A DNA stretch of 64,000 bases from PALSA-555 sp963731625. GTDB lineage: Bacteria; Actinomycetota; Acidimicrobiia; IMCC26256; PALSA-555. The notes under the pieces are model-generated. The model worked only from the letters and a program-made list of their open reading frames with translations. It was not told where the DNA came from and did no database searches. This document shows positions 1 to 9,757 of the stretch, one piece after another. The position numbers and the translations under genes are program-made. How positions within the stretch are numbered: the stretch's first letter is position 1; each line of letters opens with the position of its first letter. The stretch lies in the NCBI GenBank assembly GCA_963731625.1, contig CAVSWH010000004.1, forward strand, positions 372,001 to 436,000. The letters run 5' to 3'.

Positions 1-197
1 CCCGCGTTGGCGTACTCGGGCACCCGGTGCTGCTCGGCCGCGTAGCCCGGGGCTGCCTGGTCGTGGGCCGCGTAGTGGGTCTCGTCGCCGTACTCGCCGC
101 CGCCCTCGTAGCCGCCGCCGTACGGGTCGTACCCGTACTCCTCGTCGTCATCCTGGAGGCCCAGGTAGACCATGGCTCGTCGCCAGAGGGAAGCCAT
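1..197 (-). CDS. sepF: Cell division protein SepF, N-terminal part (cut by window edge)
   Basis: The reverse strand reads MASLWRRAMVYLGLQDDDE from an ATG at 197, the typical actinobacterial SepF start: a short amphipathic membrane-binding helix followed by an acidic, Tyr/Gly-rich linker (DDDEEYGYDPYGGG). The conserved SepF core lies beyond the left edge. In Actinobacteria, which lack FtsA, SepF tethers FtsZ to the membrane at the septum. It is the last visible gene of the division cluster, 42 nt after the YggS-type gene. No clear Shine-Dalgarno (SD) sequence is seen, so translation may depend on read-through from upstream. Confidence 0.9.
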   Translation of the reverse strand, partial: MASLWRRAMVYLGLQDDDEEYGYDPYGGGYEGGGEYGDETHYAAHDQAAPGYAAEQHRVPEYANA

Positions 198-239
198 CTA
201 CGACGCGTGCACCGGTGGCACGCCCTCCACGCGTCGAGG

Positions 240-901
240 TTACTGCTGAGGCGCCTGTGATTGGGGACGCTCGCCGAAGAGGGCTCGGCCCACCCGGACC
301 AGGGTCGCGCCCTCCTCGACCGCGACCTCGTAGTCGTCGGTCATCCCCATCGAGAGCTCGGGGACGGCGGCCGCCGCGGCGAGGGCACGCAGGCGCGCGA
401 ACCAGGGACGCGGGTCCTCGCCGTGCGGCGGGACGGCCATGAGCCCGACGACGGCGAGCCCGATCCCGCGCAGCGCGTCGACGAGCGGCGTCGTGTCGCG
501 GGGCGCGCAGCCGGTCTTCTGCGGCTCGTCGGCCAGGTTCACCTCGACGAGGACACGCGCGCCGGGCGCGTGGCGCGCGAGCGTCTCGCCGAGCGCGAGG
601 CGGTCGACGCTCTGCCAGCAGGTGACCCACGCGGCGAGCGCCTTGACCTTGTTGCGCTGCAACGGGCCGAGGAAGTGCCATCGTGGGGTCAGCGCGGCGA
701 GCGCGGGCGCCTTGGCGAGCAGCTCCTGGGCCCGGTTCTCCCCTACGTCGCCGACGCCGGCCCGCAGCGCGGCCGCGATCCGGTCCGGCGCGACGAGCTT
801 CGTGGCCGCGACCAGGGTCACCGCGTCGGGCTCGCGCCCTGCCCGGGCCGCCGCCGCGGCGATCCGGCCCCGGACGGCGTCGACCCGCGCCGCGACGTCG
901 G

Positions 902-905
<4 letters not shown>
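240..905 (-). CDS. YggS/PROSC family PLP-binding protein
   Basis: This 221-residue protein belongs to the YggS/PLPBP family, single-domain alanine-racemase-like barrels that bind pyridoxal phosphate and buffer PLP homeostasis. The PLP lysine sits in VAATKLV (about residue 36), and GENRAQEL, WHFLGPLQRNK and LSMGMTDDYE are family hallmarks. The length is normal. The GTG start at 905 overlaps the pgeF stop as GTGA, so the two are probably translationally coupled. A YggS homologue between pgeF and sepF is the usual actinobacterial order. A role in division is inferred only from position. Confidence 0.93.
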
Positions 906-1623
<718 letters not shown>

Positions 1624-1627
<4 letters not shown>

Positions 1628-2724
1628 CGCAGGAACTCGGGCACGTCGAACTCGTCGTCCTCGTCGCGCCCTTCGGATGCGGGTTCGCTGTCGTCGCGGG
1701 TGAGCACCCCGACGGGCTCGGAGCGGCGCGTCGGCGCGGCGCCGGGGCGGCGCAGCTCGGGGCGACGCTCGCCCTCGAAGCGGTCGAAGCCGGCGGCGAT
1801 CACGGTGATGCGCACGGTCTCGCCGAGCGACTCGTCGATCGTGGCGCCGAAGATGATGTTGGCGTCGGGGTGCGCCGTCTCCTTGACGATCTCGGCGGCC
1901 TCGTTGACCTCGAAGAGGCCGAGGTCGGCCGGGCCGCTCACGTTCAGGAGCAGCCCGCGGGCGCCCTCGATGCTCGCCTCGAGCAGCGAGCTGGAGATCG
2001 CGGCCCGGGCCGCGCCGATGGCGCGCCCCTCCCCGGACAATTCGCCGATGCCCATGAGGGCCGTGCCGGCGTTCTGCATGATGACGCGCACGTCGGCGAA
2101 GTCGGTGTTGATGAGCCCGGGGGTGGTGATGAGGTCGGTGATGCCCTGCACGCCCTGGAGCAGCACGTCGTCGACCAGTCGGAACGCGCTGAGCAGCGAC
2201 GCCTTCTCGTCGGCCACGTCGAGCAGCCGGTCGTTGGGGATGACGATGAGCGTGTCGCACTTCTCGCGCACGCGCGAGATGCCGGCGTCAGCCTGCACCG
2301 AGCGACGCCGGCCCTCGAACCCGAACGGGCGCGTGACGATGGCGATGGTGAGCGCACCGAGGTTGCGGGCGATCTCGGTGACGATCGGGGCGCCGCCCGT
2401 CCCGGTGCCGCCGCCCTCGCCGGCGGTGACGAACACCATGTCGGCACCCTTGAGGACCTCCTCGATCTCGTCGCGGTGGTCCTCGGCGGCCTGACGGCCG
2501 ACCTCGGGGTCCGAGCCGGCGCCGAGCCCACGCGTGAGCTGGCGGCCGATGTCGAGCTTCACGTCGGCGTCGCTCACGAGCAGCGCCTGGGCGTCGGTGT
2601 TCACCGCGATGAACTCGACACCCTTGATCCCCGCGTCGATCATCCGATTCACGGCGTTGCCGCCCCCGCCGCCGACGCCGACGACCTTGATCACCGCCAG
2701 GTAGTTCTGCGGGTCGCCCAACAT
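1624..2724 (-). CDS. ftsZ: Cell division GTPase FtsZ
   Basis: FtsZ polymerises into the cytokinetic ring. The 366-residue form from ATG 2724 has the nucleotide-binding VVGVGGGGGNAVNRM near the N-terminus, the tubulin signature GEGGGTGTGGAP around residue 105, the T7-loop NTDFADV, and a C-terminal tail DEFDVPEFLR. That tail matches the conserved peptide that binds SepF, whose gene is two genes downstream. The start at 2724 is chosen because GGAAGG sits about 9 nt upstream and homologues begin with a similar sequence. The frame stays open for 222 more codons upstream (separate entry). Confidence 0.96.
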
Positions 2725-3390
2725 GTCGGTCGTCCTTCCCGTCGGGCCTCCCGCGAGGTTCTGCGAGCGGCTCCCCTCGGTGGTCGGCCCCTGCCCGGAC
2801 CGACTCGACCCCCTATTGTCCCCCGCGGCGGCCAGTGAGCGCGGGATCGCGCCGGTCGGCGCTGCTGGCTCGGGGGCGTGCGGCGCTGTCGACCCGGCCT
2901 CATCGGCAGCTGGCACCGCCGGGGCAGGCACCTCCGGCGGCGAAGTCGCCACAGAGGGTAGCGGATCGGGCACCTCAGGCCCACCCTGGGCCTCGTCAGC
3001 CTCGTCAGGCTCGTGGATCTCGCCGGGCAGGCCGTCCTCGCCCCCGAGGAGCGCCCAGCGACTGGCCGCCGCGTCGCCGCCCTCCTCCCCTTCTTCCTCT
3101 CTCTTGTCGCCCACATCGGCGCGGCGCTCGACGCCGGACTCGTCGGGCGCGACGGCGGGCTCCACGTCGACGTCGAAGCCCGGCAGGTCCTCGGGCGCCC
3201 GGTCGACGTCGGGCGGCTCGTCGGGGGGGAGCTCCTCGTCGAGCGCCGCGTCGCGCGCCTCGTCCTCCTCGAGCGCCGCGCCGTCGTCGGCGTCGTCAGC
3301 CATGACCCCATCGTCGTCCGCTGCGGCGTCGCCGGGTAGGCGCGACTCGTCGTCGGCCGCGGCGTCGCCGGGCCGCTCGGTGTCGAGCAC
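2725..3390 (-). other. Open acidic, proline-rich reading frame in frame with ftsZ
   Basis: From GTG 3390, six bases after the ftsQ stop, the FtsZ frame is open for 222 codons with no stop. The predicted peptide is low complexity: Asp/Glu/Ala-rich first (DDADDGAALEEDEARDAA), then Pro/Ala/Thr-rich. Third codon positions are almost all G/C in the distal half, as in a real gene, but more mixed near FtsZ (CCT, GCT, TCT, ACT). Either FtsZ has an alternative N-terminally extended form, or this is a non-coding ftsZ leader or promoter region that happens to stay open. Apart from this ORF, the 670 bases between ftsQ and ftsZ hold nothing I recognise. Confidence 0.4.
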
Positions 3391-3396
3391 GGTCCG

Positions 3397-4146
3397 CTAC
3401 CCGGCGACCGGTGCGCCCGGGACGCTCACGTCGATGTACGTGGCGGGGGCGACGAGCGCGCCGAGCACCGCCGCGGCGGCCTGGGCCTTCGCGGCGAGCT
3501 GGGTGCCGTCGCCGAAGCGGAGCTGGGGCCCGCCGGGGACGAGCGCGGTGAGCCCGCTCGGCAGCGAGAGGAGCGTGCTGACCCGGGCGCGCAGCGTCGC
3601 CGGGAGCGCGGCGGCGAGCTGGGCCAGCGCGGACGGGACGCGGCTGCCGATCTGCGCGGCGGGCGCGCCGGCGAGGACGGGCAGCCCGGCGGGCGCGCGG
3701 GCGACGATCGCCGTGGCCTGGCCGTCACGGTCGATGAGCGCGACCTTGCCGGGCGCGGCGGCGACGCTGCCGACCGTCGGCTCGAGGGTCACGTGGATCA
3801 CGACGGTGGAGGGGAACTGGCGGGTCACGGTCGCGGACGCGACCCCTGGCACCGACTCCGCGGCCGCGGCGACCGACCCGGCGCTGAGCAGGACGATCGG
3901 CTTGCCGGCGACGCCGGCCGCCTGCGCGACGTCGGCCTGCTCGGTGCCCGCGCCGTCGACGACGACGGTGTGCACGGCGAGGAGCGGCGAGTAGACGATC
4001 GCGACGGCGACGAGCAGCACGGTGAGGATCCCGGCGCCGAGGAGCAGTCGCTGGAGGCGGCGGCGGCCGTTCGCGCGCTGGACGGCGGCGCGGCGGGCCC
4101 GCACCCGCTGGTCCATGCGGACGCGGGGCGCGGTGACGGCGGTCAT
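3397..4146 (-). CDS. ftsQ: Cell division protein FtsQ
   Basis: This 249-residue protein has a basic cytoplasmic N-terminus (RRRLQRLLLG), one membrane helix (ILTVLLVAVAIVYSPLLAV), then a POTRA-like extracytoplasmic domain starting VHTVVVDGAGTEQADVAQAAGV. That layout is typical of FtsQ/DivIB, which scaffolds FtsL, FtsB and the septal synthase FtsWI. ATG 4146 overlaps the murB stop as ATGA. Because this start lies after the murB frameshift, ftsQ itself is intact. Confidence 0.92.
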   Translation of the reverse strand: MTAVTAPRVRMDQRVRARRAAVQRANGRRRLQRLLLGAGILTVLLVAVAIVYSPLLAVHTVVVDGAGTEQADVAQAAGVAGKPIVLLSAGSVAAAAESVPGVASATVTRQFPSTVVIHVTLEPTVGSVAAAPGKVALIDRDGQATAIVARAPAGLPVLAGAPAAQIGSRVPSALAQLAAALPATLRARVSTLLSLPSGLTALVPGGPQLRFGDGTQLAAKAQAAAAVLGALVAPATYIDVSVPGAPVAG

Positions 4147-5079
4147 CGGCGGGCTCCTTCGTCGAAGCCGACGAGCTGGAGCTCCGGGACGAGCTGCACG
4201 CCCGTGGCGTCGCCGACGCGGGCCTGCACCTCGGTGAGGAGCGCGGCGACGTCGTCGGCGGTCGCGCCGGGCTCGGCCTGGAAGAAGTTGGCGTGCTTCT
4301 CGGACACCACCGCGCCACCGACCCGCAGGCCCTTCAAGCCGGTGGCGTCGATGAGGCGGCCGGCCGAGTCGCCCGGCGGGTTGCGGAAGACCGAGCCGGC
4401 GTTCGCGCCGCCCGGCTGGTGCTCGCGACGCCACCGGACGACCTCGTCGATCGCGCGCCGCGCACGTCGCGGGTGCGTCGGGCGAGGCCAGGAACTCGGC
4501 ACGGGTGACGACGTCGGTCGCCGAGAGCGCCGAGTGCCGGTAGCGCAGGTCGAGGTCGAGGACGTCGCGGCGTCGAGGCGACGGGTCGCCGGTGAGGTCG
4601 ACCGTCCACGCCTGGCGGAGCACCTCGGCGGTGTCGCGGCCGTGCCCGCCGGCGTTCATCCGCACGGCGCCGCCGACCGAGCCGGGGATCCCGACGTAGA
4701 ACTCGAGGCCGGTGAGGCCGGCCGCCGCGGCGCGGCGTGCCAGGACCGGCAGCGGCGCCGCCGCGCCGGCGGTGACGCCGTCGGCGTCGATGGCGACGGT
4801 CTCGAAGTCGCCGGTGAGCACGACGCCGAGCCCGGGGAAGCCGCGGTCGGCGACGAGGAGGTTCGAGCCACGGCCGAGCACGAGCACCGGCGGGGTCGGC
4901 ACGGTCGCGGCGACCGCGCCGGCGAGCGCCGCGAGGTCCGTGTCGCCGGCGACGGTGGCGAGGAGCTCGACTGGGCCGCCGAGGCGGTAGGTGGAGAAGT
5001 CGGCGACGGGCACACGGCGGCGCACGGCGCCCGGGGGGAGGCGGGCCGCGAGGGCGTCGGCGAGCGCGTCGAGGGTCAT
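4143..5079 (-). pseudogene. murB: UDP-N-acetylenolpyruvoylglucosamine reductase MurB with an apparent +1 frameshift
   Basis: MurB reduces UDP-GlcNAc-enolpyruvate to UDP-MurNAc using FAD and NADPH. The N-terminal part (5079 to about 4480) has the FAD-binding segments STYRLGGPVELL, LGRGSNLLV and YVGIPGSVGGAVRMNAGG. The C-terminal part (about 4460 to 4143) continues in another frame with RAIDEVVRWRREHQPGG, GSVFRNPPGDSAG and SEKHANFF. The span is 937 nt (3n+1), so removing one base near 4465-4490 restores about 311 codons, the normal length. Both ends overlap neighbours normally (ATGA with murC and with ftsQ). MurB is normally essential, so a sequencing or assembly error is more likely than a dead gene. 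Confidence 0.88.
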
Positions 5080-6452
5080 GACGGCTCCCGGGCGAGCCAC
5101 TCGTCCGGCACGGTGTTGAGGTCACCGGCGCCGAGCGTGACGAGCACGTCGCCCGGCCGGGCCAGGTCGAGGGCGTGCGCGACGACGTCGGCCCGGCGCG
5201 GCAGGTAGGTGACCTGCGTCGCGGGGTGGGCGTCGAGGATGGCGCGCAGGACGAGCCGGCCCGTGACGCCGGGCTGGGGGGTCTCCTCGGCGCCGTAGAT
5301 GTCGGTGAGGACGACCCGGTCGGCGTCGACGAACGCGTCGGCGTAGTCGCGCCAGAGCGTCGCGGTGCGGCTGTAGCGGTGGGGCTGGAACACGGCGACG
5401 ACGTGGCGCCAGCCGCCCTCGCGGGCGGCGCGCAGCACGGCGGCGACCTTGCCGGGGTTGTGGGCGTAGTCGTCGATGAGGGTGACGCCGTCGATGTCGC
5501 CGCGGAACTGGAACCGGCGGGCGACACCGCCGAAGCCGCCGAGGGCGCGGGCCACGGCGTCGAAGTCGACGCCGAGCTCGAGGGCGAGCGCCGCCGCACC
5601 CGCGGCGTTCAGCGCGTTGTGCCGACCGGGGATGGGGAGCTCGAGGACACCGAGGGCCTCGTCGCCGCGGTGCAGCCGGAAGCGGCTGCCCTCGCGCCCG
5701 CCCTCGTAGTCGTCGAGGCGGTAGTCGGCCGACGACCAGCCGAAGGTCCGGACGCCGGGGCGCGCCGCGGCGAGCCGCGCCGAGACGGGGTCGTCGGCGC
5801 CGACGACGCGTGGCCCGGTGACCCCGTCGAGGAACCGCGCGAACGCGTCGACGAGCGCGTCGAAGGTGCCGTAGTGGTCGAGGTGGTCGGCGGCGACGTT
5901 GGTGACGATCGCCGCGTCGGGGGCGAGCTCGAGGAACGTGCCGTCGCTCTCGTCGGCCTCGACGACGAGCCACTCGCCGTCGTCGTAGGCCGCGTTGGAG
6001 CCGACCTCGTGCAGGTCGCCGCCGATGAGGAAGCTGGGGTGCCATCCCGCGGCGCGCAGGCATAGGGCGAGCATCGAGGAGGTCGTCGTCTTCCCGTGGC
6101 TGCCGGCCACGGCGACCGACCGGCGGGTGGCGACAAGGGCGCGCAGCGCGTCGGCGCGGCGCAGCACGGGCACGCCCCGCGCCACCGCGGCCGCGACCTC
6201 GGGGTTCGTGGGCGGGATGGCGGTCGAGCACACGACGACGTCGACGCCCGCCGGAAGGTGCTCCGCCCGGTGGCCGACGCGCGCGTCCACGCCGAGGAGC
6301 CGCAGGCGCGCCAGCGCCGGGGAATCCTTCAGGTCGGAGCCGCTGACCTGGTGCCCCATGCGCGTGAGCACGGCGGCGATGCCGCTCATGCCGGCGCCGC
6401 CGACCCCGACGATGTGGAGGGCGCGCGGCTGGCTCAGGTCGAGGTCAGGCAC
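5076..6452 (-). CDS. murC: UDP-N-acetylmuramate-L-alanine ligase MurC
   Basis: MurC adds L-alanine to UDP-MurNAc in the cytoplasm using ATP. The 458-residue protein begins with the Rossmann motif VGVGGAGMSGIA (residues 15-26) and has the ATP-binding GSHGKTTT at 117-124, then VVEADESDGTF, NVAADHLDHYG and the C-terminal DDYAHNPGK and FQPHRYSRT motifs. The length is normal. The GTG start at 6452 overlaps the end of murG by 8 nt, and its stop overlaps the murB start as ATGA. Confidence 0.97.
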   Translation of the reverse strand: MPDLDLSQPRALHIVGVGGAGMSGIAAVLTRMGHQVSGSDLKDSPALARLRLLGVDARVGHRAEHLPAGVDVVVCSTAIPPTNPEVAAAVARGVPVLRRADALRALVATRRSVAVAGSHGKTTTSSMLALCLRAAGWHPSFLIGGDLHEVGSNAAYDDGEWLVVEADESDGTFLELAPDAAIVTNVAADHLDHYGTFDALVDAFARFLDGVTGPRVVGADDPVSARLAAARPGVRTFGWSSADYRLDDYEGGREGSRFRLHRGDEALGVLELPIPGRHNALNAAGAAALALELGVDFDAVARALGGFGGVARRFQFRGDIDGVTLIDDYAHNPGKVAAVLRAAREGGWRHVVAVFQPHRYSRTATLWRDYADAFVDADRVVLTDIYGAEETPQPGVTGRLVLRAILDAHPATQVTYLPRRADVVAHALDLARPGDVLVTLGAGDLNTVPDEWLAREPS

Positions 6453-7572
6453 GGGCGAGCTCCTCGACGAGGTCGGCGACCCGCGCCGCGGCGTCGGGCC
6501 GGCCCAGGGCGCGGGCGGCGTGGCTCATCGCGTCGAGCCGCGCCGGGTCGGCGAGGAGGGCGTCGAGCTCCGAGGCGACGCGGGGACCGTCGGCCTCGGC
6601 GTCGGGGAGGAGCCGGGCGGCGCCGGCGTCGGCGAGCAATTCGGCGTTGCGGGTCTGGTGGTCGTGGGGTGCGCCGGGCAGCGGGACGAGCAGGGCCGGC
6701 AGGCCGGTGACCGTGAGCTCGGCGACCGTCACCGCGCCGGCGCGGCAGAGGGCCACGGTGGCGATGGCGTAGCGGCGCTCGAGGTGCTCCTCGTACTCGA
6801 CGAGCTCGTAGTCGAGGCGGTCGGCGGGGCGGCGCCGGGCGTCGAGCGCGGCGGCGCAGGACGCGTAGTCGCGCCGGCCGGTGACGTGCACGACCGACAC
6901 GTCGGATCGGTCGCGCCAGGCGTCGTAGAGGCCGAGCGCCGCGTCGTTCACCGTCCGTGCGCCGAGGCTCCCCCCGAACACGAGGACCACCGGATGCGCC
7001 GGGTCGGGGTGGCGGACGAGCTCGGCGACGGCGCGCCGCACGGGGTTGCCGGTGAGCACCGCGCCGCGCAGCGCCGTGCCGGGCAGCGAGACCGCCGGGT
7101 GCGCGCCCAGCCGCACGGCGAGGCGGTTCACTGCGCCGGGCGCGGCGTTCTGCTCGTGCACCACCGTGGGGATCCGGGCCGCACGGGCGCCGACGACACA
7201 CGGCAGCGAGGCGTAGCCGCCGACGCCGAGGACGACGCGGGGGCGGGACCGGCGCAGGACGCCCCACGCCTCGGGGAACGCCCGGGCCGTCCCGGCGAGC
7301 GCGCCCGCGTTGGCGCGCAGCGCGTCGGGCGAGAGGCTGCGCCGTAGCCCACGACCGGGGAGCACGTCGATCTGGAAGCCGGCGGCGGGCACGGCGGTCG
7401 CCTCGAGGCCGCGGCGCGCACCGACGAAGCGGATCGCGGACGGGTCGTGGCCGCGTGCCACGAGCGCCTCGGCGACCGCGAGCGCCGGGTAGACGTGGCC
7501 GCCCGTGCCACCCCCGGTGACGAGGGCGAACACGTCGGTGCGCACACCGTCGGACACGACCGGCGCGCTCAT
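6445..7572 (-). CDS. murG: UDP-GlcNAc:lipid I N-acetylglucosaminyltransferase MurG
   Basis: MurG converts lipid I to lipid II on the inner face of the membrane. This 375-residue GT28 enzyme has the N-terminal glycine-rich GGGTGGHVYPALA (about residues 20-32), GVGGYASLP, HEQNAAPGAVNR, FGGSLGAR and the donor-site segment RAGAVTVAELT. In most MurGs that segment reads RSGA. ATG 7572 overlaps the ftsW stop (ATGA). A longer frame upstream is antisense or shadow reading through ftsW and is not used. Confidence 0.96.
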   Translation of the reverse strand: MSAPVVSDGVRTDVFALVTGGGTGGHVYPALAVAEALVARGHDPSAIRFVGARRGLEATAVPAAGFQIDVLPGRGLRRSLSPDALRANAGALAGTARAFPEAWGVLRRSRPRVVLGVGGYASLPCVVGARAARIPTVVHEQNAAPGAVNRLAVRLGAHPAVSLPGTALRGAVLTGNPVRRAVAELVRHPDPAHPVVLVFGGSLGARTVNDAALGLYDAWRDRSDVSVVHVTGRRDYASCAAALDARRRPADRLDYELVEYEEHLERRYAIATVALCRAGAVTVAELTVTGLPALLVPLPGAPHDHQTRNAELLADAGAARLLPDAEADGPRVASELDALLADPARLDAMSHAARALGRPDAAARVADLVEELARA

Positions 7573-8711
7573 TGACCTTGGCGGGCGACGTTGGTGAGGA
7601 TGCCCGTGGCGAGCATCGTGAACACCAGCGCCGACCCGCCGAACGACACGAACGGGAGGGGCACGCCGGACACCGGGAGCAGCCCGACGACGCCGCCGAT
7701 GTTGACCGCGGCCTGGGCGACGACCCAGACGGTGATCCCGGCGGCGAGCAGGGTCCCGAACCGGTCGGGGGCGCGCCGCGCGGCGCGGACCCCGAGCGCG
7801 GCGAACGCCGCGAACAGCCCGAGCACGGCGAGCGTGCCGATGAGGCCGAGCTCCTCGCCGATGACGGCGAAGATGAAGTCGGTGTGCGCGTTGGGGAGGA
7901 AGAGCCATTTGGCGCGCCCGGCACCGAGCCCGACGCCGCTCACGCCGCCGCTGCCGAGCGCGATGAGCGACTGCACGAGCTGGTAGCCGCCGTTCGCCGC
8001 GGCGGCGCTCGGGTGCAGGAACGTGAGGAGCCGCGCCCGCCGGTAGGAGGCGGACAGGGAGAGCACCAGGAAGGCGGCGAGCCCGAGGCCGCTCACGGTG
8101 GCGAGGTGGCGGACGCGGGTGCCGGCGACGAGCAGGACCGCGCCGGCGATGACGGCGAGGAGCACGGCGGAGTCGAGGTCGGGCTCGAGGAAGATGAGCC
8201 CCCCGAGGACGACCACGACGGCGAGGACCGGCCGCAGCGTCGCCCGCCAGTCGTGCATCTCGTGCTCGCGCCGCGTGAGCAGGTCCGCGGCGAAGAGGAC
8301 GAGGGCGAGCTTGGCGAGCTCGGTGGGCTGGAAGCGCCAGGACCCGATGCCGAGCCAGCGGCGCGACCCGGCGACGTAGATCCCGAAGTGCGGCACGAGG
8401 ACGAGCACGAGCATCGCGGTGGTGGCGAAGAGCAGCGGCTGGGTCCAGTCGCGCCACCGTCGGTAGTCGATGCGCATCGCGACCGAGAAGGCGATGGCGC
8501 CGAGCACGGTCCAGATGAGCTGGCGCTCGAAGAAGTACCAGGCCGACCCGTACGTGGTGATCGAGAGGACGGACGAGGCCGACAGCACCATCACGATGCC
8601 GACGACGTTCAGCACCACCACGACGGCGATGAGCAGCAGGTAGTGGGCGGGGCGGCGCGCCGCGGCGGGCGGTCGACGGTGGGCGCGGGTGGGCGCGGTC
8701 GCGGTCGGCAT
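7569..8711 (-). CDS. ftsW: Septal peptidoglycan glycosyltransferase FtsW (SEDS family)
   Basis: FtsW polymerises lipid II at the septum together with FtsI. The 380-residue protein shows about ten hydrophobic segments, the SEDS motifs GSRRWLGIGSWRFQPTELAK and FLEPDLDSAVL, and NAHTDFIFAVIGEELG. There is a short basic N-terminal cytoplasmic tail. ATG 8711 shares one base with the mraY stop (TGATG). It directly follows mraY, whereas the usual order has murD between them. Confidence 0.96.
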   Translation of the reverse strand: MPTATAPTRAHRRPPAAARRPAHYLLLIAVVVVLNVVGIVMVLSASSVLSITTYGSAWYFFERQLIWTVLGAIAFSVAMRIDYRRWRDWTQPLLFATTAMLVLVLVPHFGIYVAGSRRWLGIGSWRFQPTELAKLALVLFAADLLTRREHEMHDWRATLRPVLAVVVVLGGLIFLEPDLDSAVLLAVIAGAVLLVAGTRVRHLATVSGLGLAAFLVLSLSASYRRARLLTFLHPSAAAANGGYQLVQSLIALGSGGVSGVGLGAGRAKWLFLPNAHTDFIFAVIGEELGLIGTLAVLGLFAAFAALGVRAARRAPDRFGTLLAAGITVWVVAQAAVNIGGVVGLLPVSGVPLPFVSFGGSALVFTMLATGILTNVARQGQ

Positions 8712-9757
8712 CAGCCGATCGCTCCCCGGATGTTGATGAAGTCGGCGTAGAAGAGCCCGAGCGCCAGGGCGACGCACACGCCGGAGAAGAGCCAGAACCG
8801 GACGATCACCGTGAACTCGGGCCAGCCGATCACCTCGAAGTGGTGATGGATCGGTGCCATCCTCAGGATCCGGCGGTGGAAGCCGCGGAAGGAGACGACC
8901 TGGGCGATGACACTCAGCGTCTCGACCACGTAGAGGCCGCCGAGGATGGGGAGCAGCAGGAGCGTCTTCGTGAAGAGCGCGAGGCCGGCGATCGCGCCCC
9001 CGATGGCGAGCGCGCCGGTGTCCCCCATGAAGATGCGCGCGGGCGCGGCGTTCCAGTAGAGGAAGCCGCCGCAGGCGCCCATCATCGCCGCGGCGACGAC
9101 CGCGACGTCGATCGCGCCGGCGCCTTGGACGTGGTACACGGACGCGTGCCGGAACTCCCAGAACCCGATGATCGTGAACGCGGTGAAGGCGAGCGTCGCC
9201 GAGCCGGCCGCGAGGCCGTCCATGCCGTCGGTGAGGTTCACGCCGTTCGCCGAGCCGACGATCACGAGGACGGCGAGCACGAACCACCCGGTCGAGCCGA
9301 GGTCGAGCGGCAGATCGCGGATGTACGACAGGTGGGTCGAGACGTCGACCCAGTTGAGCGCGAGGAGCGCGAATCCGCTCGCCGCGAGCAGCTCCCCGGC
9401 CGTCTTGCCGCGCTTGCGCAGCCCGAGGTTGCGCTGGCGGCGCACGCCCAGGTAGTCGTCGACGAACCCGACCGCGGCGAGGACGGCCACGAGCGCGAGG
9501 AGGGTGACGCCGGTCCGGGCGAACTTGAGCTGGTCGGCGCGGACGTGCGCGACGCAGTAGCCGATGATCGCGGCGCCGACGAGCGCGATGCCGCCCATCG
9601 TCGGGGTGCCGGCCTTCGCCGCGTGCGGATGGGTGAACGGCCCGTCGTCGCGGATGAGCTGGCCGATCCCGCGCGACTTCAGGATCCGGATCAGGAACGG
9701 CGTGCCCACGAGCGTCACGGCGAACGCGACGGACGCGGCGATGAGCAGCGAGATCAC
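8711..9757 (-). CDS. mraY: Phospho-N-acetylmuramoyl-pentapeptide transferase MraY
   Basis: MraY links UDP-MurNAc-pentapeptide to undecaprenyl phosphate to make lipid I. The 348-residue polytopic membrane protein contains the catalytic aspartate motifs VGFVDDYLG and NLTDGMDGLA, the FMGDTGALAIGG loop, and MAPIHHHFEVIGWPE near the end. The N-terminal PTMGGI is also typical. GTG 9757 overlaps the murF stop as GTGA. Confidence 0.97.
   Translation of the reverse strand: MISLLIAASVAFAVTLVGTPFLIRILKSRGIGQLIRDDGPFTHPHAAKAGTPTMGGIALVGAAIIGYCVAHVRADQLKFARTGVTLLALVAVLAAVGFVDDYLGVRRQRNLGLRKRGKTAGELLAASGFALLALNWVDVSTHLSYIRDLPLDLGSTGWFVLAVLVIVGSANGVNLTDGMDGLAAGSATLAFTAFTIIGFWEFRHASVYHVQGAGAIDVAVVAAAMMGACGGFLYWNAAPARIFMGDTGALAIGGAIAGLALFTKTLLLLPILGGLYVVETLSVIAQVVSFRGFHRRILRMAPIHHHFEVIGWPEFTVIVRFWLFSGVCVALALGLFYADFINIRGAIG

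Noticed and set aside
7576..8750. Plus-strand 392-codon frame opposite ftsW
   Set aside because: Its Glu/Gly/Asp/His-rich composition is the usual antisense mirror of hydrophobic membrane codons.
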